64,000 nt of DNA from Chloroflexota bacterium (GCA_025699005.1 JAILWI010000003.1:124001-188000), one strand, 5' to 3'. Positions 41,985-51,467 are shown, counted from the stretch's first letter. Notes: generated by a model not told the origin, from the letters alone. Program-made: numbers and translations.

Positions 41985-43479
41985 CGACGGCCGGCCGGCG
42001 ACGTCGCCGGCGGCGATGGGGCGGCTCGTCGGGTGCCGGCGCGCCCGGGGCACCCGGCGCCGTGGACTCGTCGACCGCATCGGCTGGCGGATCTCCCAGA
42101 TCGTGGCTGTGCAGACCGCCCTTGGCGTTCCGACGCCACGAGGCGATGCCGGCCCATAGCGTAATGAGGCCCAATGTCGCCATCACGACGGGGATTCCGG
42201 CGCCGGGGAAGGCGATGTTGATGACGTCGGCCGCCGCCGGCGCGAGGATCACCGGCACGAACGACGCGAGCGACAGCAGCGTGTTGAGGATCCCGAAGAT
42301 GCGTCCGCGCACGTCGGAGGGCAGCTCCTCCTGGAGCGCGGTCTGCGAAGGGATCGCCACGAACGAGTACTCGATGCCCGCGAAGACCGCGATCACCACC
42401 ACCACGGCGATCACGCTGATCAACGGCGTGAGCGTGCCTGGCAGGACGTCCTCCAGCGGCGCGACCGCAGGCCCGAAGATCGCGGTGATCGGCTGGATGA
42501 CAGCCAGCAGCACGAGCGTGATCCCCATCGCGACCAGGGCGATGTCGATGAGGAGCCGCTTCGGAATCGACTTTCCGTAGCCGTTCAGGAACAGGATGCC
42601 CACGATGGCACCGATGCCGGCCGGCCCCATGATGAAGAAGAAGTCGGTCTCGGAGAGGCGGAGGATGTCACGCGCGTACCCCGGGCCGATGGCCCCGAGC
42701 ACGCCGATGAGCGATGCGGCGATCCCGAGGTACGCGAGCGACCACGCGATCGCGCGGTGGCGGCGGATGAACGCGATCCCCTCGCGCAGCTGCTCCATGA
42801 GCTCCGAGACCGCGCGGCCGGCACCCCCGGTCGGTGCCTCCCGATCGGCCGGGATGGGCGGCAGCAGGAGCACCGCCCCCGTGGCGAGGCCGAACATCAC
42901 GGCGGTGACGATGTAGATGGGAATCGGTCCGAAGGCCACGAGGAGGGTCGGCCCGAGCACGCCGAAGCCGATCGCGAACGTGGCGTTGATGGTGAGGATG
43001 AAGACGGAGTTCGCCACCATCAGGTGGCGCTTCTCCACGACGCGCGGGATCGAGGTCAGCTCCGCGGGGAGGAAGACGGCGGTGGCGCTCGCGATGACGA
43101 AGTTCAGGGCCAGCACCAGGGGCACGATCGCGTCGCGCGTCGTCGGCGCGATGAAGATGAAGCCGATGACCCCCACCGCCCGCACGATGTTCGTCGCGAG
43201 CATGATCACCTTGGCGTTGCTGCGCTCGACGAGAACTCCGCCGGTCGTGCTGAACAGCACCGCCGGCACGAGGAAGGTGAGGATCAGGACCGCGACCATG
43301 GTGTTGGAGCCGGTGGTGCCCAGCATCGTGGACATCAGGGCGACGAGCACCGTGTTGCCGGCGAGCTGGCTCAACGCCTGGGCCGACCACAGGTAGACGA
43401 AGGCGCGGTTGTGGAAGACGGTGCCGACTTCCCGGAGATCGGTCGCCGTCGGATCTCCGCTCGGCAGCTCGTGGGTCAT
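41974..43479 (-). CDS. Major facilitator superfamily transporter
   Basis: 501-aa transporter with about 12 membrane helices in two halves. Family features: FHNRAFVYLWSAQALSQLAGNTV at the start, LVERSNAKVIMLATNIVRA as loop 2-3, ELPSDVRGRIFGILNTLLS in the second half. It resembles MFS exporters of the macrolide/enterobactin-exporter type. The C-terminal tail is long, Pro/Ala-rich and ends in a run of seven Arg. ATGA overlap with DUF951 upstream. Confidence 0.88.
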   Translation of the reverse strand: MTHELPSGDPTATDLREVGTVFHNRAFVYLWSAQALSQLAGNTVLVALMSTMLGTTGSNTMVAVLILTFLVPAVLFSTTGGVLVERSNAKVIMLATNIVRAVGVIGFIFIAPTTRDAIVPLVLALNFVIASATAVFLPAELTSIPRVVEKRHLMVANSVFILTINATFAIGFGVLGPTLLVAFGPIPIYIVTAVMFGLATGAVLLLPPIPADREAPTGGAGRAVSELMEQLREGIAFIRRHRAIAWSLAYLGIAASLIGVLGAIGPGYARDILRLSETDFFFIMGPAGIGAIVGILFLNGYGKSIPKRLLIDIALVAMGITLVLLAVIQPITAIFGPAVAPLEDVLPGTLTPLISVIAVVVVIAVFAGIEYSFVAIPSQTALQEELPSDVRGRIFGILNTLLSLASFVPVILAPAAADVINIAFPGAGIPVVMATLGLITLWAGIASWRRNAKGGLHSHDLGDPPADAVDESTAPGAPGAPAPDEPPHRRRRRRRPAVDAD

Positions 43480-43697
43480 TCGACCGCACCCTCGTCCGGA
43501 GAGCGTTCGAGGAAGCTGGTGAACCGCCGCTCCACGGTCAGGCGGTCCATGAGGATGCGATGGCCGCAGCCATCACATACGAGGCCGATATCGGCGCCCA
43601 GGCGCACGACCTGCCAGTCGCGGCTCCCGCACGGGTGCTGCTTGCGGAGGCGGAGGCGGTCGCCGATGCGCAGATCGAGGGGGCTGGCCACGGTCAC
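43476..43697 (-). CDS. DUF951 family protein
   Basis: 73-aa protein with the complete DUF951 pattern: LRIGDRLRLRKQHPCGSRDWQVVRLGADIGLVCDGCGHRILMDRLTVE. Cys residues in HPCGS and CDGCG could bind zinc. In many bacteria this family is encoded near chromosome-segregation genes, but its function is unknown. ATGA overlaps with both tldE upstream and the MFS gene downstream. Confidence 0.9.
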   Translation of the reverse strand: MTVASPLDLRIGDRLRLRKQHPCGSRDWQVVRLGADIGLVCDGCGHRILMDRLTVERRFTSFLERSPDEGAVE

Positions 43698-45076
43698 GCG
43701 GCGCCCTCGCCGCCCTCGCTGCCCTCCCCGCTGGTGACCCCCGTAAAGTTGAACGTGCCGAGGTGCAGCGCGGGGACGCGGTACGTCCCGAGGAATTCGC
43801 CGGGCAGCAGCATCGTGGTCGAGCCGATGGCCCGCACGTCGCTGAAGGCCTCCGGGATCGACTGCGTGAACCGGAAGTTCATGAGCGGCCGGGTGATGCG
43901 GCCGTGCTCGATGAGGAACGTTCCATCCTTCGTCATACCGGTGAGGATCGCCTTCTTGGGGTGGACGACGTTGATGTAGTGGAAGCGGGTGACCCAGATG
44001 CCCCGCTCGACGCCGGCGAGGAGCTCGTCGCGCGGCGTGTCGCCGGCGGCCATGAACACGTTGAGCGGCATCGGGCCGTAGAGGTTCGGCGCCGGCAGTC
44101 CGTGGCCGGTCGACCCCGTGCCGGAGCGGGACCCGGTCGCCGCGTCGTGCACGACGGCGCTCGCCATCCCGCCGTCGATGAGGTCCACCCGCTTGCGGGC
44201 CACACCCTCGTAATCGACGGTCGACGGGATGCCGGTCGGATCGTTCCCATCGTCCCAGATCGACACGTTCTGGCCCATGATCCGCTTGCCGATCTCCATG
44301 AACGACCGCCCCTCCTCGTACGCGAGGCCAGAGAAGCCGATGTAGGAGAGGTACTCGAGCAGGCCGCCGACGGCATGCTCCTCGAGGATGACCTCGTACT
44401 CGCCGGGGTCCATCGGGCCGGCGCCGCGCATGGCGTCGCCCTTCTCGGCGGCGTTGATGCCGAGGCCCTCCGCGTCGATCTCGCCGATGTCCGTGGAGCC
44501 CTGGTGCGCATAGCCCGATGCGGCTCCGGCCCCGAAGCCGTCCATCATCACCGTCAGCAGCTTGGCCCGTGTCGCGCGGTGCCGTGCCCGGATGCCGTGC
44601 GAGTTCGCCACCGCGACGCCGGACTCCAAGGTGGAGAAGGAGCCGGACGTCTGGAGGCCCTTCGCCTCGCCGGCGGCGATGACCGCCCGCACGCCCTCGG
44701 CTCGTCGGTCCGCACCGGCCTCGGCGGTCGCAGTCACGAACCCGAGCTCGGGATCGGCCTCGCGGCCGTCGGGCTCGGGGAGGATCGCGGCCTTCGGGTT
44801 CGGCGCGGAGCGCCGGGCGATGGCCTCCGCGCGCTCGACGACCTCGCGGATCCCGGCGGCGTCGAGCCGGTTCGTGCCGGCCACCCCGATGCGGTCACCC
44901 GTGATGACCCGCACCTGGATCGCGGCATCGTGCTCGCGCACGTTCTGGTGGATCTGGTTGTTCGCGAAGCGGGTCAGCGCGGAGTCCTCGGCCATGTACA
45001 CGACCTCGGTCGCATCCGCCGTCGACGCGGCAAGGGCGGCGTCCAGCAGCTGGTCGACGCGATCGGCGACTACCAT
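43694..45076 (-). CDS. tldE: TldE/PmbA-family protease subunit
   Basis: 460-aa protein of the modulator-of-gyrase family: RFANNQIHQNVREHDAAIQVRVI, VANSHGIRARHRATRA, the central GGLLEYLSYIGFSGLAYEEGRSF in place of the TldD zinc helix, and the late RIWVTRFHYINVVHPKKAILTGMTKDGTFLIEHG region. TldE lacks HExxxH and works as heterodimer with TldD in degrading unfolded or precursor peptides. ATG at 45076 overlaps the tldD stop by 7 bp. Confidence 0.92.
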   Translation of the reverse strand: MVVADRVDQLLDAALAASTADATEVVYMAEDSALTRFANNQIHQNVREHDAAIQVRVITGDRIGVAGTNRLDAAGIREVVERAEAIARRSAPNPKAAILPEPDGREADPELGFVTATAEAGADRRAEGVRAVIAAGEAKGLQTSGSFSTLESGVAVANSHGIRARHRATRAKLLTVMMDGFGAGAASGYAHQGSTDIGEIDAEGLGINAAEKGDAMRGAGPMDPGEYEVILEEHAVGGLLEYLSYIGFSGLAYEEGRSFMEIGKRIMGQNVSIWDDGNDPTGIPSTVDYEGVARKRVDLIDGGMASAVVHDAATGSRSGTGSTGHGLPAPNLYGPMPLNVFMAAGDTPRDELLAGVERGIWVTRFHYINVVHPKKAILTGMTKDGTFLIEHGRITRPLMNFRFTQSIPEAFSDVRAIGSTTMLLPGEFLGTYRVPALHLGTFNFTGVTSGEGSEGGEGAA

Positions 45077-46518
45077 CGGCCCACCCCCACCTGCACGTTG
45101 CGGAACCGCGCCGGGGCCGCCCCGTGGCCGACATGGCCGGTCTGCATCGGCTCCCCCTTGCCGCAGTTCGGAAGGCCCCACAGCGTCCACTCGTCGCGTC
45201 CGCAGATGGCGTCGCAGCTGCCCCAGAACCGCGGCGTGATGCCGGTGTACGTCGGGTTCTTCACGAGCTGCGTGCGCTTGCCGTTCTTGATCAGCCAGCC
45301 GGCCTGGTCACCGAACTGGAAGTTCAGGCGCCGGTCGTCGATCGACCAGCTCTTGTTCACGCTCATGAAGATGCCGTCGCGCGTGTCGGCGATGAGGTCC
45401 TCGAGGCTGCCGGCGTTGCCGGGCCGCAGGTTGATGTTCGTCATGCGGATGAGCGGGATCTGACTCCAGGTGAAGGCTCGCGCGCTTCCCATGCTCTGGC
45501 GGCCGATGCGCGGCGCGGTCTCGCGGCTGGTGAGGTAGCCGACGAGCAGGCCATTCTCGATGAGCGGCACGTTCTGCGCCGGGACGCCCTCGTCGTCGAA
45601 CCCGAACGTCCCGAGGCCACCGGGCGCGGTGGCATCGGCGTCGATGCTCACCAGCTCGCTCCCGTAGCGCAGGCTCCCGAGCTTGTCGGTGGTCAGGAAG
45701 CTGGTTCCCGCGAAGCTGGCCTCGGTGCCGAACACGCGGTCCAGCTCGGTGGGATGACCGCACGACTCGTGGATCTGGAGCGCGACCTGGGTCGCGTCGA
45801 GGATGAGGTCCATCTCGCCGGACGGGCATTGCGGCGCGTCGAGCAGCGCCACCGCCAGCTCCGCGGTCTCCTGCGCATGCTCGGCGAGGTCGAGCGCCCG
45901 CACCGCCTCGAAGCCGCCGGTGACGACCTGGCCGCCGAACGAGTTCGGGTAGCTCCGCTGCTGCATCTCGCTGTCGTTGACCGCGGTGGCCTCGATGCCG
46001 CCGCCGGCCTCGACGATCTCCTGCTCGATGCGCGCACCCGCCGAGGAGGCGAATGTCTTCGTCTCGCGACCCGCGACCACGTTCCCCTCACGGATGGCGA
46101 CGCCGGGGACGCGACCCATGGCCGCATCGGCCTCCATGAGGATCTTCAGCTTGTCGTCCAGGCTGACCTCGAACGGGTCTTCCGCGTACGGCGTTCGGTA
46201 CGTGGCGGTGATCGGCTCGGTGCCATCCAGCTCGACCGGCGTCTTCTGCGCCGATGCGGAGGCCCGGGCGATCTCGACGGCCTCCGCCGCGATCCGGTCA
46301 GCCTCCGAGGGGTCGAGCACCGCGCTCGAGCTGAAGCCCCAGGCACCGTTCACGAGGACGCGGATCCCGAAGCCGGCGCTCAGGCTCGAGGTCGCCGCCT
46401 CGAGGGCGCCGTTCTTCACGGTCAGTCCCTCGGTCCGCCGTTCGACGATCCGGATGTCGGCGTAGCCGGCTCCCAGCCGGTCGGCGGTGTCGAGGGCGCG
46501 GTCGATCAGGTCGTTCAC
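45070..46518 (-). CDS. tldD: TldD metalloprotease subunit
   Basis: 482-aa catalytic partner of TldE. The zinc motif HExxxH is intact in VALQIHESCGHPTELDRV, and the third-ligand Cys is in LPNCGKGEPMQTG near the C-terminus, with SVNKSWSIDDRRLNFQFG before it. The complex cleaves peptides entering its chamber, including precursor peptides of some natural products. First gene of a six-gene coupled operon. The start codon at 46518 is GTG; a TAGCCT box lies at 46553-46558 (minus), 34 nt upstream. Confidence 0.94.
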   Translation of the reverse strand: MNDLIDRALDTADRLGAGYADIRIVERRTEGLTVKNGALEAATSSLSAGFGIRVLVNGAWGFSSSAVLDPSEADRIAAEAVEIARASASAQKTPVELDGTEPITATYRTPYAEDPFEVSLDDKLKILMEADAAMGRVPGVAIREGNVVAGRETKTFASSAGARIEQEIVEAGGGIEATAVNDSEMQQRSYPNSFGGQVVTGGFEAVRALDLAEHAQETAELAVALLDAPQCPSGEMDLILDATQVALQIHESCGHPTELDRVFGTEASFAGTSFLTTDKLGSLRYGSELVSIDADATAPGGLGTFGFDDEGVPAQNVPLIENGLLVGYLTSRETAPRIGRQSMGSARAFTWSQIPLIRMTNINLRPGNAGSLEDLIADTRDGIFMSVNKSWSIDDRRLNFQFGDQAGWLIKNGKRTQLVKNPTYTGITPRFWGSCDAICGRDEWTLWGLPNCGKGEPMQTGHVGHGAAPARFRNVQVGVGRW

Positions 46519-46554
46519 GGAGTGTCCATGCGGGTGTGGTGGATGGCGCTCAGG

Positions 46555-47226
46555 CTACTCGACCGGCCGCGCGACCTGCGGGGCCAGATCGCGTTCGGTG
46601 CCCGGCAGGCGGAGCTGGGTGCGCGGCTCGATGACGAACACGGCATCGAACGACTGCTGGAGCAGGGTGAGGATGCCGCCAGGTCGCTCCATGTTCGCAC
46701 GAAGCCCGGCCGGCGAGCCAATCGCGCGGATCGTGAACGAGCGGCCGATGGGGACTCCGTCGATCTCGAGTGTCCCGGCGCCCTGCACCGCGACCGAGCG
46801 CGCGGTGATTCGGATGTCGTCGACGGCCACGGCCTCTGCCCCGGCGTTGCGAACCTCGTAGATGAGGTCGTTGACCGCGGTCGGGTCGAACGCGCCATCG
46901 ACCTGGATCTCGATCCCCTGTCCCTCCACCGCGTCGAGGCCGGCGAAGGCGGCCAGCCGCGCCAGGTCTTCCTCGGTGAGCTCGAGCGCCGACTGGCCCT
47001 GGAGCTCGGCGCGCTCGTAGTCGCGGATCTGCTCGCGGAGGTCGGCCAGTCCATCGGTCAGCTCGACGTTGCGGGTCGACAGCGTCTCGATGAGCGTCGA
47101 GAGCTCCTGGGCCGACAGGCTCGACAGCTCGATCGGCCGCGCCTGTGAGCGGAGCTGCCCGACGAGGAGGACGCCGATGACGAGCGCGACGACGAACAGG
47201 CTGAGCTGCGCCATGCGTGCCGCCAT
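46555..47226 (-). CDS. DUF881 family membrane protein (second of pair)
   Basis: 223-aa protein: one N-terminal membrane helix (LSLFVVALVIGVLLVGQL), a coiled-coil region (TLIETLSTRNVELTDGLADLREQIRDYE), then the DUF881 domain (GQGIEIQVDGAFDPTAVNDLIYEVRNAGAEAVAVDDIRI, GTLEIDGVPIGRSFTIRAIG). The family is extracytoplasmic and often near division genes in Gram-positive bacteria; function unknown. Its ATG overlaps the stop of the first DUF881 gene. Confidence 0.88.
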   Translation of the reverse strand: MAARMAQLSLFVVALVIGVLLVGQLRSQARPIELSSLSAQELSTLIETLSTRNVELTDGLADLREQIRDYERAELQGQSALELTEEDLARLAAFAGLDAVEGQGIEIQVDGAFDPTAVNDLIYEVRNAGAEAVAVDDIRITARSVAVQGAGTLEIDGVPIGRSFTIRAIGSPAGLRANMERPGGILTLLQQSFDAVFVIEPRTQLRLPGTERDLAPQVARPVE

Positions 47227-48008
47227 CAGTCGGGGTCTCCGGCCGGCACGCCCCAGCGCAGCCGGGTGTTGCCGACGAACGCCGGAAGACGGACCTCGTC
47301 GCGCGCCTCGCTCGCGAACTGGAGCCCGTACGACTCGATCCGGCGCGACACGCGAGCGAGGTACGACGGATGGGCCAGGAAGCGATCGTGAAGGTCCCCG
47401 GGCCCGATGGCCTCGATGCGGAACGGCGGTGAGAGGAAGGCGGTGTTGACGAGGATCGACGCGCCGACGCCGCTGATCGAGGTCGTCGACACGAGCCGCT
47501 CGGCGGGAATGCCCTCCGCCGCGCCGCCGGCGATCGTGATCGCCTCCGCGCCCGATGCCCACAGGGCCGTGATGATGTCCCTGATGTCGTCCACGAGCAC
47601 GATGTAGTTCGTCGGGCTCTCCCCCTCGGGGATCGGCCGCGTGGAGTCGGCGATCTCGATCACGACGCCCGGACCCATCACCGGGTCGAGCCCGGAGGCA
47701 AGGCGTGCCACGGCGAGCGCCTCGGTCAGGGCCTCGAGCTCGCTGCGCGACCCCTCCGAGCGTGCCTGGAAGTCGCGCACGCGCGCCTCGGCCTCGGTGA
47801 TCTCCTCGCGAAGCGCCTCCTGCTGCCGCCGCAGCTGCTCGGCCTCGGTGATGAGCACGCGCTGCGCCGACGTCACGAACTCCTGGCGCGCCAGCGAGCT
47901 GTTCCACTGGGCGGCGCCCACGAAGCCGATGGCGGCCAGTGCCAGCCCGATGCTAATCGCCCACTGGGGACGGCGGAATCGCGATGGCGGGGGCCTGCGT
48001 CGGGTCAT
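47226..48008 (-). CDS. DUF881 family membrane protein (first of pair)
   Basis: 260-aa protein: basic N-terminus, membrane helix (WAISIGLALAAIGFVGAAQW), a strong coiled coil (ITEAEQLRRQQEALREEITEAEARVRDFQ), then DUF881 (GPGVVIEIADSTRPIPEGES, NYIVLVDDIRDIITALWASGAEAI, PPFRIEAIG). ATGA overlap with the metallopeptidase gene upstream. Tandem DUF881 paralogues suggest a heteromeric complex outside the membrane. Confidence 0.88.
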   Translation of the reverse strand: MTRRRPPPSRFRRPQWAISIGLALAAIGFVGAAQWNSSLARQEFVTSAQRVLITEAEQLRRQQEALREEITEAEARVRDFQARSEGSRSELEALTEALAVARLASGLDPVMGPGVVIEIADSTRPIPEGESPTNYIVLVDDIRDIITALWASGAEAITIAGGAAEGIPAERLVSTTSISGVGASILVNTAFLSPPFRIEAIGPGDLHDRFLAHPSYLARVSRRIESYGLQFASEARDEVRLPAFVGNTRLRWGVPAGDPD

Positions 48009-49318
48009 GCCGCGTTCCTCGCGGCACGGCGCGCAACGACCACGACCGCGCCGATGGCCGCGAACGCGGCGAGCGCCAGCAGGATCACGAGGCCGACCGG
48101 GCTGTCGCCGCTCTCCGGCGACTCGCCAGGAGCCGCGTCCGGCGGCGTGCCCGGGCCGCCCTCGACCCCGCCCTCGTCGACGGAGCCGGCAGCCGGTCGG
48201 TCGACGTTCGACGGGCCGATCGGGTCGGGCGTCACCGGCTCGGGCGCCTCGACGCCGAACTCGGCGAAGAAGTCCGCGTAGAGCTGGTCGGCCGGAATGC
48301 CGGTGCCCGCCTCGAGCGCCTCCGCGTCGGACGCGCCGTCGCGGAACGCCGCGGCCATGCGCGCGATCGCCTCGCGCCCGTACTCGTCGATGATGAGATC
48401 GATCATCGTCGTGCCCTGTGCGTAGGACAGCTGGCCCCCGCGCTCGCCGATGGGGAACTGCTCGCTGATCGCCTCGAACGAGAAGAGCCCCCCGCCCGAC
48501 GACTCGAGCTGGACGATTCCGCGCTGACCGCCCGCATCACCGATCTCCGACCACGTCGCGATCCCCTCGTTGATCCAGCGCGCGGGCTCGTGAAAGGCGT
48601 TGTCGGTCGCATCGGCGAACACGATATGCGTGACCTCGTGGAGCATCGCCACCTCGAGATAGGCATCCGAGCCGGCGCCCAGCCACATGAAGATGGTCCG
48701 CAGGTCACTGTACGCCGCCGCGCCGGTCCACTCGCGGGCCCCGGGGCCGAGCGCCCCGAAGAAGTCCTCACGCGACTCGTACACGAACACGTCCACCGGG
48801 CCGGCCAGCTCACTGCCCAGCAGATCCTCGGCCTGCGCCACGCCGTCGGCGGTCAGCTCTCCGAAGCGACGCGCCTGGTTCTCGGCGCCGCCGTACCAGT
48901 GGACGGTGGCCTCGCCGAGCTGGGCGCTCTGCCAGTCGAGGCCCTCGCGGTCGTCGACGTAGCGGTGCGTGGCTTCCCGGCTGACCTCGACCTCACCGTC
49001 GTGGGTCGCCCGCCACCAGTACGTCACCAGCGTGTTCGGCGGCAGGTGGTCGAACGCCGTGTTCCACACGAACGTCGCCGATCCACCCCGCGGCTCGACG
49101 GGCGCCACCGCCGCCGCCTCGTTGCCGGGGGTGCGGGTGAGCAGCTCGAGCCGATCCGGGGCGTCGCCGAGCAGCTCCACGCTGAAGCTGACCTCCTGCC
49201 CGTACGTCGAATCGGCCGAGAGGTCCCCGAACCCATCGAAGGCGGCCGCCGACTGCGGGGCCACGAGCATGAACGCGACGATCGCCGCCGACGCCACGAG
49301 CCACCGGATCAGTCCCAC
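48005..49318 (-). CDS. Exported MA-clan metallopeptidase, membrane anchored
   Basis: 437-aa protein: signal peptide (IRWLVASAAIVAFMLVAPQSAAA), a beta-rich domain to about residue 120, then a gluzincin peptidase with zinc HExxH in YLEVAMLHEVTHIVFAD and the downstream Glu in WINEGIATWSE; a Pro/Gly/Ser linker and a C-terminal membrane helix (VGLVILLALAAFAAIGAVVVVAR) follow. GTG at 49318 overlaps the substrate-binding-protein stop by 10 bp. Target unknown; it would act on the outer face of the membrane. Confidence 0.85.
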   Translation of the reverse strand: MGLIRWLVASAAIVAFMLVAPQSAAAFDGFGDLSADSTYGQEVSFSVELLGDAPDRLELLTRTPGNEAAAVAPVEPRGGSATFVWNTAFDHLPPNTLVTYWWRATHDGEVEVSREATHRYVDDREGLDWQSAQLGEATVHWYGGAENQARRFGELTADGVAQAEDLLGSELAGPVDVFVYESREDFFGALGPGAREWTGAAAYSDLRTIFMWLGAGSDAYLEVAMLHEVTHIVFADATDNAFHEPARWINEGIATWSEIGDAGGQRGIVQLESSGGGLFSFEAISEQFPIGERGGQLSYAQGTTMIDLIIDEYGREAIARMAAAFRDGASDAEALEAGTGIPADQLYADFFAEFGVEAPEPVTPDPIGPSNVDRPAAGSVDEGGVEGGPGTPPDAAPGESPESGDSPVGLVILLALAAFAAIGAVVVVARRAARNAA

Positions 49319-50859
49319 GACACCCTCCCGAAGTCCAGGAGCCCGATCGTGAGGTTGCCGAGCCCGCGCAGGCCGTCGGCCACGAGCCACCACGTGTCGC
49401 CGTAGGACCACGGGATGACCGGTGCCTGCTCCGCGACGTACTCCTCGACCGCATCGTACGCCGGACCGACATCGCCCTCGGGAGCCGCCGCGGCGGCGTC
49501 GAGGAGCGCCGCGAACTCGTCGTCGCGCCAGCCACCGTAGTTCGAGGCGGCGCCGGGTTCCAGGAGCAGGCCGTAGAGCGCGTGCGGGGACGCGTAGTCA
49601 GCGATCCAGTTGATCGTGAACAGCTGCGGCGGCCGCGTGTCGAGCACGTCGAGGAAGCTGCCGAAGTCCATGGCCTCGACGTCGATCGTTACCCCGAGCT
49701 CCTCGCGCCAGACGGCCACCGCAGGATCGACGAACAGCCCGCTGGCGTTGACGACGATCGTGCCGAGATCGTCGCGATTCTCGTAGCCGGCTTCGTCGAG
49801 GAGCTCCCGAGCGCGGTCCGGATCGGCGCGCAGCTCCGGGGCGAAGCCCTCCGGCCAGATGGCGGGCGGGACCAGGCTGGCCGCGGCCACGGCCGCGGCA
49901 CCCTCGGCCAGCGGCACCAGGCGCTCCCGGTCGAGGGCCAGGCTGAACGCCAGCCGCACCCGGGCATCGTCGAACGGCGGCCGCGTGGTATCGAAGCCGA
50001 AGTAGCTGATCGTGAGCGGCTCCGCGGCGTTCAGCCGCCGGCCGAGCTCCGGGTCGTAGGCGATCCAGGTCGCATCGAAGCCGGCCACCTGGACGAGGTC
50101 GACCTCGTCATCGGCGAAGGCCTGCACCGATCCGGAGTCGACGGCACCGACCCAGCGAATCTCGTCGATCGGCGGCGGACCGGCCACGTAGCGCTCGTTG
50201 GCCCGCAGCACGAGGTCCATCCCATCGGTCCCGTCGAGCACGTACGGGCCGCTGCCGACAAAGGCATCGGGTGTCTGCCAGGTCGCGGTCGCATCGGCGC
50301 GCTCGGGGACCACGAACGTCGCCGGGGTCGCCACGATGTCGAGGAAGTACGAGGCCGGATGTCGAAGCGTCACGACCAGCGTCGTGTCGTTCGGTGCCGC
50401 GATCCCGACCTCGTCCTCGTCCCGTGCGCCGGACAGCCGTTCCGCCGCGCCGCTGACCACGCTGAGCACGTCGGGCGCGGTGGCGCCGGTCGCCGGATCG
50501 AGCAGCCGCAGCCAGGAGCGACGGATGTCGTCCGCGACGAGCGGCGAGCCGTCGCTGAACTCCAGATCGTCCCGGATGTCGAACTCGTACGTGAGGCCAT
50601 CGGGGCTGATCTCCCAGCCGGACGCCAGGCTCGGGTACGGCTCCCCCGTCTCGTCCAGGCGCGTCAGTCCGGCGTAGAGCTGGAGCAGGAGCTGGACATC
50701 GGCCGCATCGGCGATGAAGGCGGGATCGAGTGTGCCGGGCGGCCCTGCCAGGTAGCGCAGCGGCGGGCCGGCTGCCCGGATCGTTCCCCCCGGAATGCTG
50801 GCAGACACCACGATCACGCCCGCCGCGACGAACGCGGCAATCCGTGTCAGACGTCGCAT
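49309..50859 (-). CDS. Family 5 extracellular solute-binding protein (oligopeptide type)
   Basis: 516-aa exported SBP_bac_5 protein. Signal peptide without a lipobox (IAAFVAAGVIVVSASIPGGTIRAAG), then PPGTLDPAFIADAADVQLLLQLYAGL, LASGWEISPDGLTYEFDIRDDLEFSDGSPLVADDI and FDDARVRLAFSLALDRERLV, all typical of OppA/DppA. No permease or ATPase genes are adjacent; instead it leads an operon with a metallopeptidase and two DUF881 genes. Ligand could be a peptide, sugar or nickel complex. Confidence 0.9.
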   Translation of the reverse strand: MRRLTRIAAFVAAGVIVVSASIPGGTIRAAGPPLRYLAGPPGTLDPAFIADAADVQLLLQLYAGLTRLDETGEPYPSLASGWEISPDGLTYEFDIRDDLEFSDGSPLVADDIRRSWLRLLDPATGATAPDVLSVVSGAAERLSGARDEDEVGIAAPNDTTLVVTLRHPASYFLDIVATPATFVVPERADATATWQTPDAFVGSGPYVLDGTDGMDLVLRANERYVAGPPPIDEIRWVGAVDSGSVQAFADDEVDLVQVAGFDATWIAYDPELGRRLNAAEPLTISYFGFDTTRPPFDDARVRLAFSLALDRERLVPLAEGAAAVAAASLVPPAIWPEGFAPELRADPDRARELLDEAGYENRDDLGTIVVNASGLFVDPAVAVWREELGVTIDVEAMDFGSFLDVLDTRPPQLFTINWIADYASPHALYGLLLEPGAASNYGGWRDDEFAALLDAAAAAPEGDVGPAYDAVEEYVAEQAPVIPWSYGDTWWLVADGLRGLGNLTIGLLDFGRVSWD

Positions 50860-50924
50860 GCGGGCTCCACGGCGGGGGCAGCCACGGTGAGAGCTCGGCG
50901 CACGGCGGCTAGTATACGAGCGCC

Positions 50925-51461
50925 GTGCAGCACGTCCATGAACACCGATTTCAACCCCAGCCCGCGGGCAGTCTGACCCTGCGCCAGTTCATCGAGTCAC
51001 TGCGCCGATGGACGCCCGAGATGCGCCAGATGGTCCAGATTGCGCTCACCCGCACCTCGGAAGAACGCCGGACCTACCTCCAGCAGTTCCACGCCGGACA
51101 CCACGAACGGCAGCCGGGGGCGCTCGACGGCTTCATGCGCTGGGCCTACAGCGACCCGCGACTGGAGGACGTGCCGCTGCTCCTCGCCGAGCTCGAGCGC
51201 ACCGAGGAGGACTACGAGGGCGCCCTCGACCACGAGGCCGATGTGCTGGTCCGCGAGCGGGCGCACGGCAAGACGCAGGCGCAGCGCGTGGCCGACTACC
51301 TGGCCCTGCTGGGAATGGAGTCGTCCGACCGCGTGCGCGCCGCCATCGCCAGCCTCCTTCCGCCCGGCACGCCCGAGTCCGCCGTCGTGGCCACGATCCG
51401 TCAGATGCGGCGTCGGTGGCTCGAGCTGTACGGCGACGACCACTTCTTCGCCGAGGACTGA
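50925..51461 (+). CDS. Helical protein of unknown function
   Basis: 178-aa soluble, strongly helical and charged protein (SLRRWTPEMRQMVQIALTRTSEERRTYLQQFH, LLLAELERTEEDYEGALDHEADVL). No family recognised. GTG start with a TAGTAT box 9 nt upstream, predicting a leaderless message. It lies 6 bp before the next gene, so the two probably form an operon, divergent from the solute-binding protein gene. Confidence 0.7.
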   Translation: MQHVHEHRFQPQPAGSLTLRQFIESLRRWTPEMRQMVQIALTRTSEERRTYLQQFHAGHHERQPGALDGFMRWAYSDPRLEDVPLLLAELERTEEDYEGALDHEADVLVRERAHGKTQAQRVADYLALLGMESSDRVRAAIASLLPPGTPESAVVATIRQMRRRWLELYGDDHFFAED

Positions 51462-51467
51462 ACCGAG

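Noticed and set aside
49309-50859. Solute-binding protein as the re-import component of the pheromone candidate
   Set aside because: It is 27 kb away, has no permease genes beside it and its ligand is unknown; kept only as a remote possibility.
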